64,000 nucleotides of DNA, taken from contig JBPCVY010000044.1 in the NCBI GenBank assembly GCA_051010055.1, positions 29,311 through 93,310 on the forward strand, read 5' to 3'. Source of the DNA: CAJQND01 sp051010055. GTDB lineage: Bacteria; Pseudomonadota; Alphaproteobacteria; Rhizobiales; CAJQND01. Shown piece after piece: positions 1 to 8,469 of the stretch. The translations under genes and the position numbers were made by a program. Below the pieces are notes generated by a model that saw only the letters and a list, made by a program, of their open reading frames with translations, was not told where the DNA came from and searched no databases. The number at the start of each line of letters is the position of its first letter. Within the stretch, counting starts at the first letter, position 1.

Positions 1-529
1 TTGCGCCAGCTTCGTGGAATGCCCGCATTGCGGGTTCCTTATCGAACAGATAACCCTCCATATAGGTTATCTGCGCCGCTTCAATCTGTTCTTTGTTCAA
101 GTCTTCAGGCCCAAGGTTCACGCAGGCGCCAAGATAAGTGTTCATGGTGCGCTCACCGTCAGGGGTAATGAAAATGATGCATCGCGCGGTCGCAGGACCG
201 TCTGTTGCAACACCGGTGTCAAAGGTTACTCCGGCAGCGCGGATATCGTGGCTGAACACACCGCCCAGCTGATCATCGCGCACCTTGCCCGTATAGGCCG
301 CATCGCCACCAAATGAGGCAATGCCTGCAATCGTGTTTGCCGCCGAGCCGCCGGAGACCTCGATTGCAGGTCCTGTTTCGGCGTAAAGGCTTTCCGCGCG
401 CTCCTCGTCGATAAGGTTCATCGCGCCTTTGGAAATACCCCTCAAATTGAGATATTCGTCATCTGCATGGGACAAAATATCGACAATGGCATTTCCAATG
501 CCGAGTACATCGAACTGGGAGTTGGTCAA
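1..529 (-). CDS. PfkB-family carbohydrate kinase, adenosine kinase-like (3' end outside window)
   Basis: Reading the minus strand from position 529 gives a ribokinase/PfkB-fold N-terminal half: the opening strand FDVLGIGNAIVDIL, the substrate-binding segment SGGSAANT (around residue 55) and GKVRDDQLGG, followed by a lid-type segment. The frame stays open to the window edge, so only about 176 residues are visible and the C-terminal ATP-binding part with the catalytic Asp is missing. The start is taken as TTG at 529 because it is preceded by AGGA at a suitable distance and the fold begins directly after it; no ATG lies in frame just upstream. The family phosphorylates sugars or nucleosides, and the N-terminus resembles the alphaproteobacterial adenosine-kinase-like branch. 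The exact substrate is an inference. It diverges from the EI24-type membrane gene across about 170 nt. Confidence 0.82.
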   Translation of the reverse strand, partial: MTNSQFDVLGIGNAIVDILSHADDEYLNLRGISKGAMNLIDEERAESLYAETGPAIEVSGGSAANTIAGIASFGGDAAYTGKVRDDQLGGVFSHDIRAAGVTFDTGVATDGPATARCIIFITPDGERTMNTYLGACVNLGPEDLNKEQIEAAQITYMEGYLFDKEPAMRAFHEAGA

Positions 530-698
530 AGTGAAATTCCTGCACGGTGTAAAATTTTGCGGCGACTATACCGATTGCACACTGCGGCGCAAGCGCCATT
601 CATTGAAATCGGGACCGAGACACATTTCCTCGCAAACCACCTTGCCATTCTCTCTACCAATCACTAGTTAAGCCAGCAAAACCAAATGGATAAAAATC

Positions 699-1388
699 AT
701 GTTTTCTGCCGCCAGCAAAGCATTTGAGCAAATGTTTTCACCGCCCTTCCGCAAGGTGTTGCTGAAGGCGCTTGGGCTCACTTTTGTATTGTTCTTCGCA
801 TTGGGGCTGGGCGTGCAGCTGTTGCTGGCCTCCTTTACCTTCTCCAGCACCGACTGGATTGACACCACCGCCAGCTGGGCAACCGGCATTGGTGCGTTCT
901 TCATATTCATGGTTGCCAGCCTTTATCTGATGGGCCCTGTTACCGCGGTTTTCGCCGGTATTTTTCTGGACGATATCGCCGAACGGGTTGAAAAGGTTCA
1001 CTATGCCGGAGATGCGCCGGGCACTGCGGTGCCGATTGGCCCGTCAATGCTGATGGCGCTGCAATTTGCCATCATTGTTTTGCTGGTGCATATCGCCATG
1101 GTGCCGTTTCTGTTTGTCGGCCTTGGCGCAATCGGGTTGATTATTTCAAACGCCTACCTTTTGGGCCGGGAATTTTTCGAGTTGACGGGAATGCGTCATT
1201 TATCCCGTGGTGAGGCGAAGGATTTGCGCCGGCGCAACGCAGGGCGGGTTTTTGCAGCCGGCCTTGCCCCGGCAGCGCTTGCCCTGGTGCCTCTTGGAAA
1301 CATTCTGGTGCCGATTTTCACAACCGCCTATATGACCCACATTTTCAAAACAGTTCAGCGAGACGACGCCTCTGCTTCTGAGGCCTAA
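699..1388 (+). CDS. EI24/CysZ-like integral membrane protein
   Basis: The 229-residue protein has about four strongly hydrophobic segments (roughly residues 24-45, 60-85, 120-150 and 185-205) and the layout of the EI24 family (Pfam), to which the sulfate permease CysZ belongs. Motifs typical of this family in Rhizobiales are GPVTAVFAGIFLDDIAE and NAYLLGREFFE. It would sit in the inner membrane. Sulfate uptake is a family-based guess only; no cys genes lie nearby. The gene ends against the convergent nth gene with a 4-nt overlap. The ATG at 699 is the first in frame and starts the membrane region directly. Confidence 0.75.
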   Translation: MFSAASKAFEQMFSPPFRKVLLKALGLTFVLFFALGLGVQLLLASFTFSSTDWIDTTASWATGIGAFFIFMVASLYLMGPVTAVFAGIFLDDIAERVEKVHYAGDAPGTAVPIGPSMLMALQFAIIVLLVHIAMVPFLFVGLGAIGLIISNAYLLGREFFELTGMRHLSRGEAKDLRRRNAGRVFAAGLAPAALALVPLGNILVPIFTTAYMTHIFKTVQRDDASASEA

Positions 1389-2035
1389 ACAGTTTTTTCC
1401 TTCGACTTGCACAAATCATAAACAACGCAAACCGCACAGTCCGGTTTGCGGGCCTTGCAGATATAGCGGCCATGCAAGATGAGCCAGTGATGGGCATGGA
1501 GCTTGAAGTGAGCGGGAATGATTTTCTCTAGCTTGCGCTCAACCTCGACAACATCTTTGCCCGGCGCCAGTCCGGTGCGGTTGCCGATGCGGAAAATATG
1601 GGTATCGACCGCAATAGTCGGATGGCCAAACGCAATATTGAGCACAACATTTGCCGTCTTGCGGCCAACACCGGGAAGGGCCTCCAGCGCCTCGCGAATT
1701 TCCGGCACCTTGCTGTCATGCTCGTTGATCAGCTTTTGCGAAAGCGCAACAACATTCTTTGCCTTGTTGCGGTATAGGCCAATGGTTTTGATGTAGTCGC
1801 GCACCGTACTTTCACCGAGCGCCACCATTTTCTCAGGGGTATCAGCCACCGCAAACAATGGCCCGGTGGCCTTGTTAACGCCCTCATCGGTTGCCTGCGC
1901 TGAAAGAACCACCGCCACCAGCAGTGTGTAGGCGTTCACATAATCAAGCTCGCCTATTGGTTCAGGCCTTTCCGCCTGAAGCCGTGCAAAGAACTCTTCA
2001 ATTTCCGCCCGGGTGAGTTTTGAAAGCCGCGCCAT
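1385..2035 (-). CDS. nth: Endonuclease III (DNA glycosylase/AP lyase)
   Basis: Base-excision repair enzyme that removes oxidised pyrimidines and nicks the resulting AP site. The helix-hairpin-helix LPGVGRKTANVV carries the catalytic Lys (residue 126 from the chosen start), and IAVDTHIFR carries the catalytic Asp (144). The C-terminal 4Fe-4S cluster loop is complete, with cysteines at about 193, 200, 203 and 209 (C-x6-C-x2-C-x5-C). The 216 aa length is normal. The frame is open to 2071, but the start at 2035 (MARLSK) matches the usual family N-terminus. It diverges from the DUF2244 gene and overlaps the convergent EI24 gene by 4 nt. Confidence 0.96.
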   Translation of the reverse strand: MARLSKLTRAEIEEFFARLQAERPEPIGELDYVNAYTLLVAVVLSAQATDEGVNKATGPLFAVADTPEKMVALGESTVRDYIKTIGLYRNKAKNVVALSQKLINEHDSKVPEIREALEALPGVGRKTANVVLNIAFGHPTIAVDTHIFRIGNRTGLAPGKDVVEVERKLEKIIPAHFKLHAHHWLILHGRYICKARKPDCAVCVVYDLCKSKEKTV

Positions 2036-2135
2036 CTGATCATCTTTTGTGGTTATTCCATAACAACGCAAAGTGAACGGGCTCAGTCAAACGTTTGATT
2101 GCACTTTTCCCGGCTATTCCGGCTATAATTCGCTG

Positions 2136-2630
2136 ATGGCGCAAGAATTGGAAAAAACCGCCGAGCCAGAATTTTCCGCAGTTTTGCGGCCGCACCGCTC
2201 CCTTGGCCGCCCGGGCTTCATCATTTTGATGAGCGCCATTGGTATTGTCAGCTTTGTTGCCGGCATGGCGTTTCTCTACATGGGCGCCTGGCCGGTATTC
2301 GGTTTCTTCGGCCTTGATGCTGCACTCATCTATTGGGCGTTCAAGCGCAATTATGCTGACGCAGAAGTGTTTGAAGCAGTCGAAATCCGCAATGGCGAGC
2401 TGATTGTGCGAAAAGGCGGAAGAAACCGGAAAACGCGCGAATGGCGCTTTCAAACCTTTTGGGTGCGGGTTGAGCTTGAACATAATGAGCATCTGGAAAC
2501 GTTCGGCCCATTGTGGCTCACCTCCCACGGAAAGCGCCTGCAATTGGGCGCGTTTCTGGGCTCAGGCGAATTGCATGCCTTTTCCGAAGCGCTGTCTGGA
2601 GCACTGCGCCGTACAAAATTTGCAAATTGA
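2136..2630 (+). CDS. DUF2244 domain membrane protein
   Basis: A 164-residue protein with two adjacent transmembrane helices (about residues 28-48 and 50-70 from MAQELEK), followed by a soluble domain with EIRNGELIVRKGG and a closing LGAFLGSGE-LHAFSEAL segment. This layout and the opening AVLRPHRSLGRPGF are typical of DUF2244, a family found near nth in many Alphaproteobacteria. No function is established. The open frame begins at 2073, but the ATG at 2136 fits the family length and avoids an atypical N-terminus that would overlap the divergent promoter region. Confidence 0.85.
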   Translation: MAQELEKTAEPEFSAVLRPHRSLGRPGFIILMSAIGIVSFVAGMAFLYMGAWPVFGFFGLDAALIYWAFKRNYADAEVFEAVEIRNGELIVRKGGRNRKTREWRFQTFWVRVELEHNEHLETFGPLWLTSHGKRLQLGAFLGSGELHAFSEALSGALRRTKFAN

Positions 2631-2686
2631 AGCCATCACAAGAAACGGGTGGCAGGATGCAAGGCCAGTGATTTAAGTTCGTAGTC

Positions 2687-3589
2687 ATGACACATGCACG
2701 CATAGACCAGATGGCGCTTGCCGCCCCGGAACCAGGCCCTGCAAATGACAATGCGCAGGACTATAACCATGTCCGTAACATAATTGCCCATTTGAGCGAA
2801 AATTGGCGCGACCAACCCTCTTTGGATGAGCTTGCCCGCAAGGCGGACTTGAGCCCGGCACATCTGCAAAAGCTGTTTACCCGCTGGGCCGGCATTTCAC
2901 CGAAGGGATTTTTACAGGCAATTACCTTGGATCATGCCCGCGATTTGCTTCGGGAAAGCACATCGGTGCTGGATACGGCATATGAGGTGGGATTGTCCGG
3001 GCCGGGCAGATTGCATGATTTATTCGTTACCCATGAGGCCATGACGCCGGGCGCTTACAAGGCGCGCGGGTCCGGCCTTGAAATGGCCTACGGGTTCCAC
3101 CCCTGCCAGTTCGGCACGGTGTTGCTGGTTGTGACAGACCTTGGCCTGGCCGGGCTTGGCTTTGCCGATGAAGGCGGTGAACGCGAAGCGCTGGAAGACA
3201 TGATGAGCCGCTGGCCGGCGGCAAGTTTCGTACAAGACCTAAAACGCACCGAACCATTTGCCGAACGTATTTTCGACCCTACAAAGTGGAACAAGTCAGA
3301 TCCATTGCGGGTCGTGCTAATTGGTTCTGAATTTGAGGTCGATGTTTGGCGTACATTGCTCCGTATTCCCACAGGCAAGGCGACAACCTATTCAGATATC
3401 GCGACCCACCTTGGCAAGGCGCCCGGCGCTGCCCGCGCTGTTGGCAGCGCGGTTGGCCGGAATCCGGTGTCTTTTGTGGTGCCATGCCACAGGGTGCTCG
3501 GCAAATCCGGTAAAATGTGTGGCTATCACTGGGGAATTACGCGCAAGCGCGCCATTCTCGGCTGGGAAGCCGGACTTGCTGCCTCTTAG
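2687..3589 (+). CDS. AraC-type HTH / methylated-DNA-protein cysteine methyltransferase fusion
   Basis: The N-terminal half (about residues 25-125) is an AraC-like double helix-turn-helix (PSLDELARKADLSPAHLQKLF, then TAYEVGLSGPGRLHDLF). The C-terminal half is a DNA O6-alkylguanine methyltransferase: an RNase-H-like N-domain, then GKATTYSDIATHLGKPG-type DNA-binding helix and the active-site PCHRV with Cys at about 267, which accepts the alkyl group irreversibly. It resembles Ada but lacks Ada's N-terminal zinc/phosphotriester domain, so it could not sense methylphosphotriesters with the Ada Cys cluster. It is probably a repair protein with a DNA-binding or regulatory module. It ends 3 nt before the convergent gpmA stop. 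Confidence 0.92.
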   Translation: MTHARIDQMALAAPEPGPANDNAQDYNHVRNIIAHLSENWRDQPSLDELARKADLSPAHLQKLFTRWAGISPKGFLQAITLDHARDLLRESTSVLDTAYEVGLSGPGRLHDLFVTHEAMTPGAYKARGSGLEMAYGFHPCQFGTVLLVVTDLGLAGLGFADEGGEREALEDMMSRWPAASFVQDLKRTEPFAERIFDPTKWNKSDPLRVVLIGSEFEVDVWRTLLRIPTGKATTYSDIATHLGKAPGAARAVGSAVGRNPVSFVVPCHRVLGKSGKMCGYHWGITRKRAILGWEAGLAAS

Positions 3590-3592
3590 AGA

Positions 3593-4210
3593 CTATTCGA
3601 GAACCTGTTTGTCCAAAATCGTGCCGTCCTCACCAAGCCGGTATACAATTGGCACGCCGGTTGCGACTTCGCGCGCGATAATTTCTTCAGCGCTTAAGCC
3701 CTCAAGGGACATGATAAGTGAGCGCAAGGAATTGCCGTGCGCCACTACAAGAATTTTTCTACCCTCATCAAGCAGCGGCTGAACATGTTTCTTAAAATAT
3801 GGACGCACCCGCTCAGCAGTGTCCTTCAGGCTTTCCCCGCCCGGCGGCGGCACATCGAATGACCGGCGCCAGGCATGCACCTGCTCTTCGCCCCATTTGG
3901 CACGGGCATCATCTTTGTTGAGGCCTGAAAGATCACCATAATCACGCTCGTTCAGCGCCTGATCCTTGGTGGTCGGGAGGTCGTCGCGGCCAAGTTCGCC
4001 AAGAATAATGTCACATGTGTTTTGCGCCCGGATGAGGGCGCTTGTGAAAGCCTCATCGAACGGCACTCCGAGCGCCTTCAGTTTCTTTCCGGCCGAGTGG
4101 GCTTCCTCAACCCCTTTTTCCGTCAGGCCCGGGTCGCGCCAGCCGGTAAACAGGTTCTTGAGGTTCCATTCGCTTTGTCCGTGGCGGACGAGCACCAGAA
4201 GGCTTTCCAT
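3593..4210 (-). CDS. gpmA: 2,3-bisphosphoglycerate-dependent phosphoglycerate mutase
   Basis: Glycolytic enzyme interconverting 2- and 3-phosphoglycerate. The phosphohistidine motif [12 protein letters not shown] is at residues 5-16, with the partner motifs [32 protein letters not shown] and the second catalytic His in [11 protein letters not shown]. The length of 205 aa matches the short alphaproteobacterial form. A GTG five codons upstream is also open, but the ATG at 4210 is preferred because GTGGAA upstream can serve as ribosome-binding site. It follows dapB by 18 nt on the same strand, probably as one transcript. Confidence 0.96.
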   Translation of the reverse strand: MESLLVLVRHGQSEWNLKNLFTGWRDPGLTEKGVEEAHSAGKKLKALGVPFDEAFTSALIRAQNTCDIILGELGRDDLPTTKDQALNERDYGDLSGLNKDDARAKWGEEQVHAWRRSFDVPPPGGESLKDTAERVRPYFKKHVQPLLDEGRKILVVAHGNSLRSLIMSLEGLSAEEIIAREVATGVPIVYRLGEDGTILDKQVLE

Positions 4211-4228
4211 AAGCGTGAGTTCCACAAT

Positions 4229-5041
4229 TTAATCTTCAATTCCAAGCACATCGGCCATCGAATAAAGACCGGGCTTTTTGTCGCGTCCCCAAAGTGCGGC
4301 CCGAACCGCGCCGTGCGCAAATATTTCCCGCGATTCTGCCTTGTGAGTGAATTCAATCCGCTCAGCTTCCCCGGCAAACACAACCGTATGTTCGCCGACA
4401 ACCGAGCCGCCGCGCAATGTGGCAAAACCTATATCACCGGCATGGCGCGCGCCCGTGTGGCCATCGCGCGAGCGCACCGAGCGCTGAGCCAGATTTATCT
4501 CGCGCCCTTCCGCTGCTGCCTCGCCCAGCATAAGAGCCGTGCCAGAAGGGGCATCCACCTTGTGGCGGTGGTGCATTTCCACAACTTCGACATCGAACTC
4601 TTCACCCAGCGCCTTTGCAACACGCTTTACCATGGCGGCAAGCAGGTTGACGCCCAGGCTCATATTGCCGGCTTTGATGATGCGGGCATGGCGCGCTCCA
4701 GCTTTGATCTTAGCCTCATCATCATCGGAAAATCCGGTTGTGCCGATGACATGGACAATGCGCGCCTGGGCGGCAAGGGTGCAATGTTCAACACTTGCCT
4801 GTGGTGATGAAAAATCGATAACGCCATCAATGGATGCAAACAGCTCCAGGGGTTTATCGGTGACAAAGGCGTCTATAGGCCCAAGACCTGCCAACTCGCC
4901 CATGTCGGCACCGATGAATTCAGAACCTGGGCGTTCGGTGCCACCGGCCACTTCACACCCTTCAGTTTGATGAACCAGCCGCGTGAGAGTGCGGCCCATA
5001 CGCCCGCCTGCTCCGACAATCGCCAATCGCATCGTGCTCAA
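4229..5041 (-). CDS. dapB: 4-hydroxy-tetrahydrodipicolinate reductase
   Basis: NAD(P)H-dependent step of lysine/diaminopimelate synthesis. Rossmann motif [14 protein letters not shown] at the N-terminus; the catalytic segment [16 protein letters not shown] with the His pair and Lys; GTTGFSDDD in the NAD region; and C-terminal [13 protein letters not shown]. 270 aa is the usual length. The start is taken as TTG at 5041, behind GGGGTGA; the ATG three codons later (5032) is an alternative but is farther from this site. It lies upstream of gpmA with an 18-nt gap. The lysine pathway gene dapF is also in the window, at 61.5 kb, but unlinked. Confidence 0.96.
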   Translation of the reverse strand: MSTMRLAIVGAGGRMGRTLTRLVHQTEGCEVAGGTERPGSEFIGADMGELAGLGPIDAFVTDKPLELFASIDGVIDFSSPQASVEHCTLAAQARIVHVIGTTGFSDDDEAKIKAGARHARIIKAGNMSLGVNLLAAMVKRVAKALGEEFDVEVVEMHHRHKVDAPSGTALMLGEAAAEGREINLAQRSVRSRDGHTGARHAGDIGFATLRGGSVVGEHTVVFAGEAERIEFTHKAESREIFAHGAVRAALWGRDKKPGLYSMADVLGIED

Positions 5042-5205
5042 AATTTCACCCCATCAACCACTACTGTTTGGTATCATCACCTTGACGGCGTATAACAGCC
5101 GCAGACGAAATAAAAAAGAGGGATGGCCACTCGCTTTGCCAAACAAGGCGCGATAGTGTCAAAGCGAAGGTTCATCTCCGAACGGGGAATTGGGAGAATC
5201 CACGC

Positions 5206-5637
5206 ATGGTGCACGTGCAGCAGTCTCTGGTTTTAAACGCCAGTGCAAGAGACGTTTGGGCCGTTGTCGGTGACTTTGACAAGCTGAACGAATGGCATCC
5301 GGCGGTTCAAAGCATTGAGGGCGAAACCACAGGCGAGGGCCGCTTGCGTTCCTTGGCGCTGCTCGGCGGCACAAAAAGGCTCATCGAAAAGCTGGATGAG
5401 GCAGACGAGGAAAACCTCTCTTACTCCTACCACATTGTGGATGGGCCGCTTCCCGTTGCCGATTTCAAAAGCACTATTTCAGTTTCCCCTCATGAAGGCG
5501 AAACAGGGTGTATTGTCACCTGGGTTGCAAGTTTTGAAGCTGAAGGCACGACGGAAGAAGATGCCACCGCCATCATAAACGGTTATTTCACCGCTGGGCT
5601 GAGAGGGCTCAAAAAGCAATTCGGTGAAATGGTTTAA
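5206..5637 (+). CDS. SRPBCC (START-like) family protein
   Basis: A 143-residue single-domain protein with the helix-grip opening typical of SRPBCC/polyketide-cyclase-like proteins: LNASARDVWAVVGDFDKLNEWHPAV (residues about 9-33), then a beta-rich middle and a long C-terminal helix (NGYFTAGLRGLKKQFGEM). Such proteins bind small hydrophobic ligands or act in stress responses; the ligand is unknown here. A site GGGAGAAT lies just before the ATG at 5206. It is convergent with the DUF1330 gene, with a 15-nt gap. Confidence 0.8.
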   Translation: MVHVQQSLVLNASARDVWAVVGDFDKLNEWHPAVQSIEGETTGEGRLRSLALLGGTKRLIEKLDEADEENLSYSYHIVDGPLPVADFKSTISVSPHEGETGCIVTWVASFEAEGTTEEDATAIINGYFTAGLRGLKKQFGEMV

Positions 5638-5652
5638 GGCGTGCTTGCGCGC

Positions 5653-5940
5653 TCAAACACCTTCAACAATGACAATGTCGGCAATTCCCGCACCATCACG
5701 GTGGACGCGGGCAGTCTGATATTCCGGCGAGTTATAGCAAGCGAGCGCGTCCTGATATGACTCAAACTCGATGACCACATTGCGCGGGCGGCCGTTTCCC
5801 TCAAGTTGGGTTGCCTCACCGCCGCGCGCCAGCACACGGGCATTGTATTTCTTGAAAGCCTCAGGCGAAGCATTGACGTAGTTTTGGTACAGATCAGGAT
5901 CGTTCACAGTCACATGGGCAATCCAATATCCCTTGGCCAT
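5653..5940 (-). CDS. DUF1330 domain protein
   Basis: A 95-residue protein starting MAKGYWIAHVTVNDP, with the dimeric alpha/beta-barrel layout of DUF1330: YQNYV…A…FKKYNARVLARGG, the core VVIEFESYQDALACYNSPEYQ and a terminal strand ADIVIVEGV. The function of the family is not settled. The ATG at 5940 follows the strong site GGGGGAGAGAG, so the longer open frame upstream is not used. It sits 19 nt downstream of the D-2-hydroxyacid dehydrogenase, so the two are probably co-transcribed. Confidence 0.88.
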   Translation of the reverse strand: MAKGYWIAHVTVNDPDLYQNYVNASPEAFKKYNARVLARGGEATQLEGNGRPRNVVIEFESYQDALACYNSPEYQTARVHRDGAGIADIVIVEGV

Positions 5941-5959
5941 TTCTCTCTCCCCCTGTCCG

Positions 5960-6949
5960 TTAGACCATGGAAGGCAGCACCCGGTCAGGCGGGGTGTGGC
6001 CGTCGATGAAGGTTTTGATATTGATGATGACTTTTTCACCCATGTCGATGCGCCCTTCAATTGTGGCCGATCCCATGTGGGGAAGAAGTACGACCCGATC
6101 GGATTTGACAAGCTTCGGGTTTACCGCCGGTTCATGCTCGAACACATCAAGCCCTGCGCCGGCAATTTCGTTTGCCTCAAGCATTCGCGCCAGGGCGTTT
6201 TCATCGATCACCTCACCACGGGCAGTGTTGATGACGTAGGCATCCGGGCGCAACAGCTTGAGCCGGCGCGCCGACAATAAGTGATATGTTGCAGGTGTGT
6301 GCGGGCAGTTGATGGAAATAATATCCATGCGGGCAAGCATTTGGTCGAGGCTGTCCCAATAGGTTGCCTCAAGCTCTTCCTCAATCACCGGATTGACCCG
6401 CCGGCGGTTATGATAATGGATTTGCAGGCCGAATGATTTGGCCCGGCGCGCAACAGCCTGACCAATGCGTCCCATTCCGACAATGCCAAGACGCTTTCCG
6501 TAAATCCTGTTGCCAAGCATCCAGGTGGGTGACCAGCCGGACCAGTTTTTGTCTGAACCGATAACCTGTGCGCCTTCCGGCAAACGCCGCGCAACCGCCA
6601 AAATGAGCGCCATGGTCATGTCGGCAGTGTCTTCAGTGAGAACGCCCGGCGTGTTGGTTACCAGAATGCCCCGGTTTGAGGCGGTTTCAATGTCGATATT
6701 GTCGACGCCGGTGCCGAAATTGGCGATCAGCTTCAAATTGGGCCCTGCCTGGCTCAAAATCGACTTATCGATGCGGTCTGTAACCGTCGGGACGAGAACG
6801 TCGGCTTCCTTGACGGCGGCGACAAGCGCATCATGGTCCATTGGAGTATCGTCGATGTTGAGGCGTGTCTCGAACAGCTCACGCATTCTTGTTTCAACAA
6901 CGTCCGGCAATTTCCGCGTAACGATGACCAGCGGTTTTTGCGTGCTCAT
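5960..6949 (-). CDS. D-2-hydroxyacid dehydrogenase (D-glycerate dehydrogenase / glyoxylate reductase type)
   Basis: NAD(P)H-dependent interconversion of 2-oxo and D-2-hydroxy acids, here most like the glyoxylate/hydroxypyruvate reductase branch. The substrate loop FGTGVDNID, the Rossmann motif GIVGMGRIGQAVARR (about residue 150), the catalytic Arg in NTARGEVID, the Glu in AGLDVFEHEP and the His in LLPHMGSAT are all visible. HNRRR after the second strand suggests a preference for NADP(H), an inference. The start at 6949 (MSTQKP) lies behind GAGAGG. The frame extends 9 codons upstream without a better site. Confidence 0.92.
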   Translation of the reverse strand: MSTQKPLVIVTRKLPDVVETRMRELFETRLNIDDTPMDHDALVAAVKEADVLVPTVTDRIDKSILSQAGPNLKLIANFGTGVDNIDIETASNRGILVTNTPGVLTEDTADMTMALILAVARRLPEGAQVIGSDKNWSGWSPTWMLGNRIYGKRLGIVGMGRIGQAVARRAKSFGLQIHYHNRRRVNPVIEEELEATYWDSLDQMLARMDIISINCPHTPATYHLLSARRLKLLRPDAYVINTARGEVIDENALARMLEANEIAGAGLDVFEHEPAVNPKLVKSDRVVLLPHMGSATIEGRIDMGEKVIINIKTFIDGHTPPDRVLPSMV

Positions 6950-7022
6950 TCGGGCCTCTCCGATGACTAGTGGCAAAAGTTAACTGATATTAAAGATAAA
7001 TTTGCCAAAACGACACACTTCC

Positions 7023-7047
7023 AGTTTACTTCAGGTTTGTGTAAACT
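7023..7047. promoter_or_regulatory. Dyad element in a divergent intergenic region
   Basis: AGTTTAC (7023-7029) and its exact reverse complement GTAAACT (7041-7047) are separated by 11 nt. A second smaller dyad, GTCT-AGC-AGAC, follows at about 7060-7070. Both lie between the divergent hydroxyacid dehydrogenase and SH3 genes. Size and spacing suit an operator for a dimeric regulator, but no regulator can be named, so this stays a candidate. Confidence 0.35.
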
Positions 7048-7211
7048 ACACGATGACTTGTCTAGCAGACTGGCAATTGAAATTGGAAGAGGGGTTCTTC
7101 GGTATTAGATGAGGTAAGGTGGAAAAACTTGCGCCCTTAATGGGTAATCGGCAAGATTAACCGCATGGATGGTTTCTCTATAACCTGTTGAACTTTGGAG
7201 ATAAAAAGGCG

Positions 7212-7805
7212 ATGGCGTTCAGACGCGACAGGATATTCGCACTGGCGGGGCTCTGCGTCGGAGCATGCTTTGTCCTGGCCGCTGTCCTCTCCATCGTGTT
7301 CTCACAAGGCTCTGCCACTGCCAGCTACGGAAATGACGCAAATGCCGTAAAGGCCATGCCACCGGCAAAACTTGGCCCCAGTGGCCTGCCCGTACCACGC
7401 TTTGTTTCGCTGAAACGCAAGAAGGTTAACGTGCGCAAGGGTCCATCAACGGACCACCGTGTTAAATGGGTGTATACGTCCAAGGGTTATCCGGTTGAAA
7501 TCATTGCTGAATCAGACAATTGGCGCAGGGTTCGAGATGCCCAGGGCGATGAAGGCTGGGTGTTCCACAGCCTGTTGTCCGGCAGCCGCACAGCAATCAT
7601 CTCGCCGTGGGGGGAAGCCACTCAAATCCCGATGCTTTCTGAACCCCATGCCGGTTCACCAGTGGTTGCCAGCCTGAGTTCAGGGGTAATGGGCCTGGTT
7701 GATAACTGCAACGGCGAATGGTGCATGGTTGCGGTTACCGGATATTCCGGTTGGGTAGAACAAGGGCGTTTGTGGGGTATATATCCCGGCGAACGGTTCC
7801 AGTAA
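7212..7805 (+). CDS. Membrane-anchored or exported protein with two bacterial SH3 domains
   Basis: From the chosen ATG (7212) the protein has a short basic N-terminus (MAFRRDR), a hydrophobic signal anchor (about residues 8-32) and two SH3-like repeats. The first contains KKVNVRKGPSTDHRVKWVY and DEGWVFHSLLSG; the second contains MLSEPHAGSPVVASLSSG and SGWVEQGRLWGIYPG. SH3b domains of this type usually bind peptidoglycan or cell-envelope partners in the periplasm. A TTG eight codons upstream is also open, but GGAG at 7197 serves the ATG. The gene is convergent with irr, ending 3 nt from it. Confidence 0.85.
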   Translation: MAFRRDRIFALAGLCVGACFVLAAVLSIVFSQGSATASYGNDANAVKAMPPAKLGPSGLPVPRFVSLKRKKVNVRKGPSTDHRVKWVYTSKGYPVEIIAESDNWRRVRDAQGDEGWVFHSLLSGSRTAIISPWGEATQIPMLSEPHAGSPVVASLSSGVMGLVDNCNGEWCMVAVTGYSGWVEQGRLWGIYPGERFQ

Positions 7806-7808
7806 GCC

Positions 7809-8219
7809 TTATTTCGCGGCCAGGCGGACAATCACATCAATACGGTTGATCTCAGTGTCGGAAGGAAGGTCCGGCAGGCCCATGACGCGCATGTCGTCAC
7901 CTTCGATATCCACCAGGCTGCCATCTTCTTCCATATAAAAATGGTAATGATTTGAAGTGTTTGTGTCGAACAGGGTGCGCGCACCGTCAATGGCGACCTC
8001 GCGCAAAAGACCCGCATCGGTAAACTGGTTAAGCGTATTGTAGATTGTTGCAAGCGAAACCGGAATCTGCGCATTCACCGCTTCATCGTGAATTTGCTCG
8101 GCCGAAAAATGCCTGTCACCGTCACTATAAAGCAGTTCTGCCAAGGCCACCCGCTGGCGCGTTGGGCGCAGACCCGCATCACGCAGTTTGTTAATTACTT
8201 CACACACATTCATGGACAT
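7809..8219 (-). CDS. irr: Iron response regulator, Fur superfamily
   Basis: Haem-status regulator that replaces Fur as main iron regulator in Rhizobiales. AGLRPTRQRVALAELLYSDG and the recognition region IPVSLATIYNTLNQFTDAGLL match Irr closely. The second haem-binding site appears as HYH (HxH) in NHYHFYMEEDG. The N-terminal GCPWHD haem motif of Bradyrhizobium Irr is not seen: only NVCEV is present. The start at 8219 is set by AAGGA, 7 nt upstream. Its divergent neighbours fabA-fabB-fabI form a conserved pairing in rhizobia and Brucella, supporting the identification. Confidence 0.9.
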   Translation of the reverse strand: MSMNVCEVINKLRDAGLRPTRQRVALAELLYSDGDRHFSAEQIHDEAVNAQIPVSLATIYNTLNQFTDAGLLREVAIDGARTLFDTNTSNHYHFYMEEDGSLVDIEGDDMRVMGLPDLPSDTEINRIDVIVRLAAK

Positions 8220-8469
8220 GCCGTAATCCTTATCCACAGCCCGAATCCGGCCGGCACGCAAAGGCCGGGAATTAGTCTCACTTAGAACAATCTTCTATAT
8301 ACCCTTATTGCGAGCTGTTCGCAATCTGCGAATCGCATCCGGTGCGTTCAACGTCAAATCTGAAAAATATTGCTGGCAAAATGGCAACTGTTTTGTGTTC
8401 CGATTGCCGCCGCGCTGTGGTACCTAACTGATTTGCAACGTGCATTTTGTTGAGGGGCGGGTGCAGTTT

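Noticed and set aside
4022..4807. 261-aa plus-strand open frame opposite gpmA and dapB
   Set aside because: Both real genes on the minus strand carry complete catalytic motifs; the antisense product shows none.
6979..6994. CtrA box upstream of the hydroxyacid dehydrogenase
   Set aside because: The two TTAA halves are 6 nt apart, not 7.
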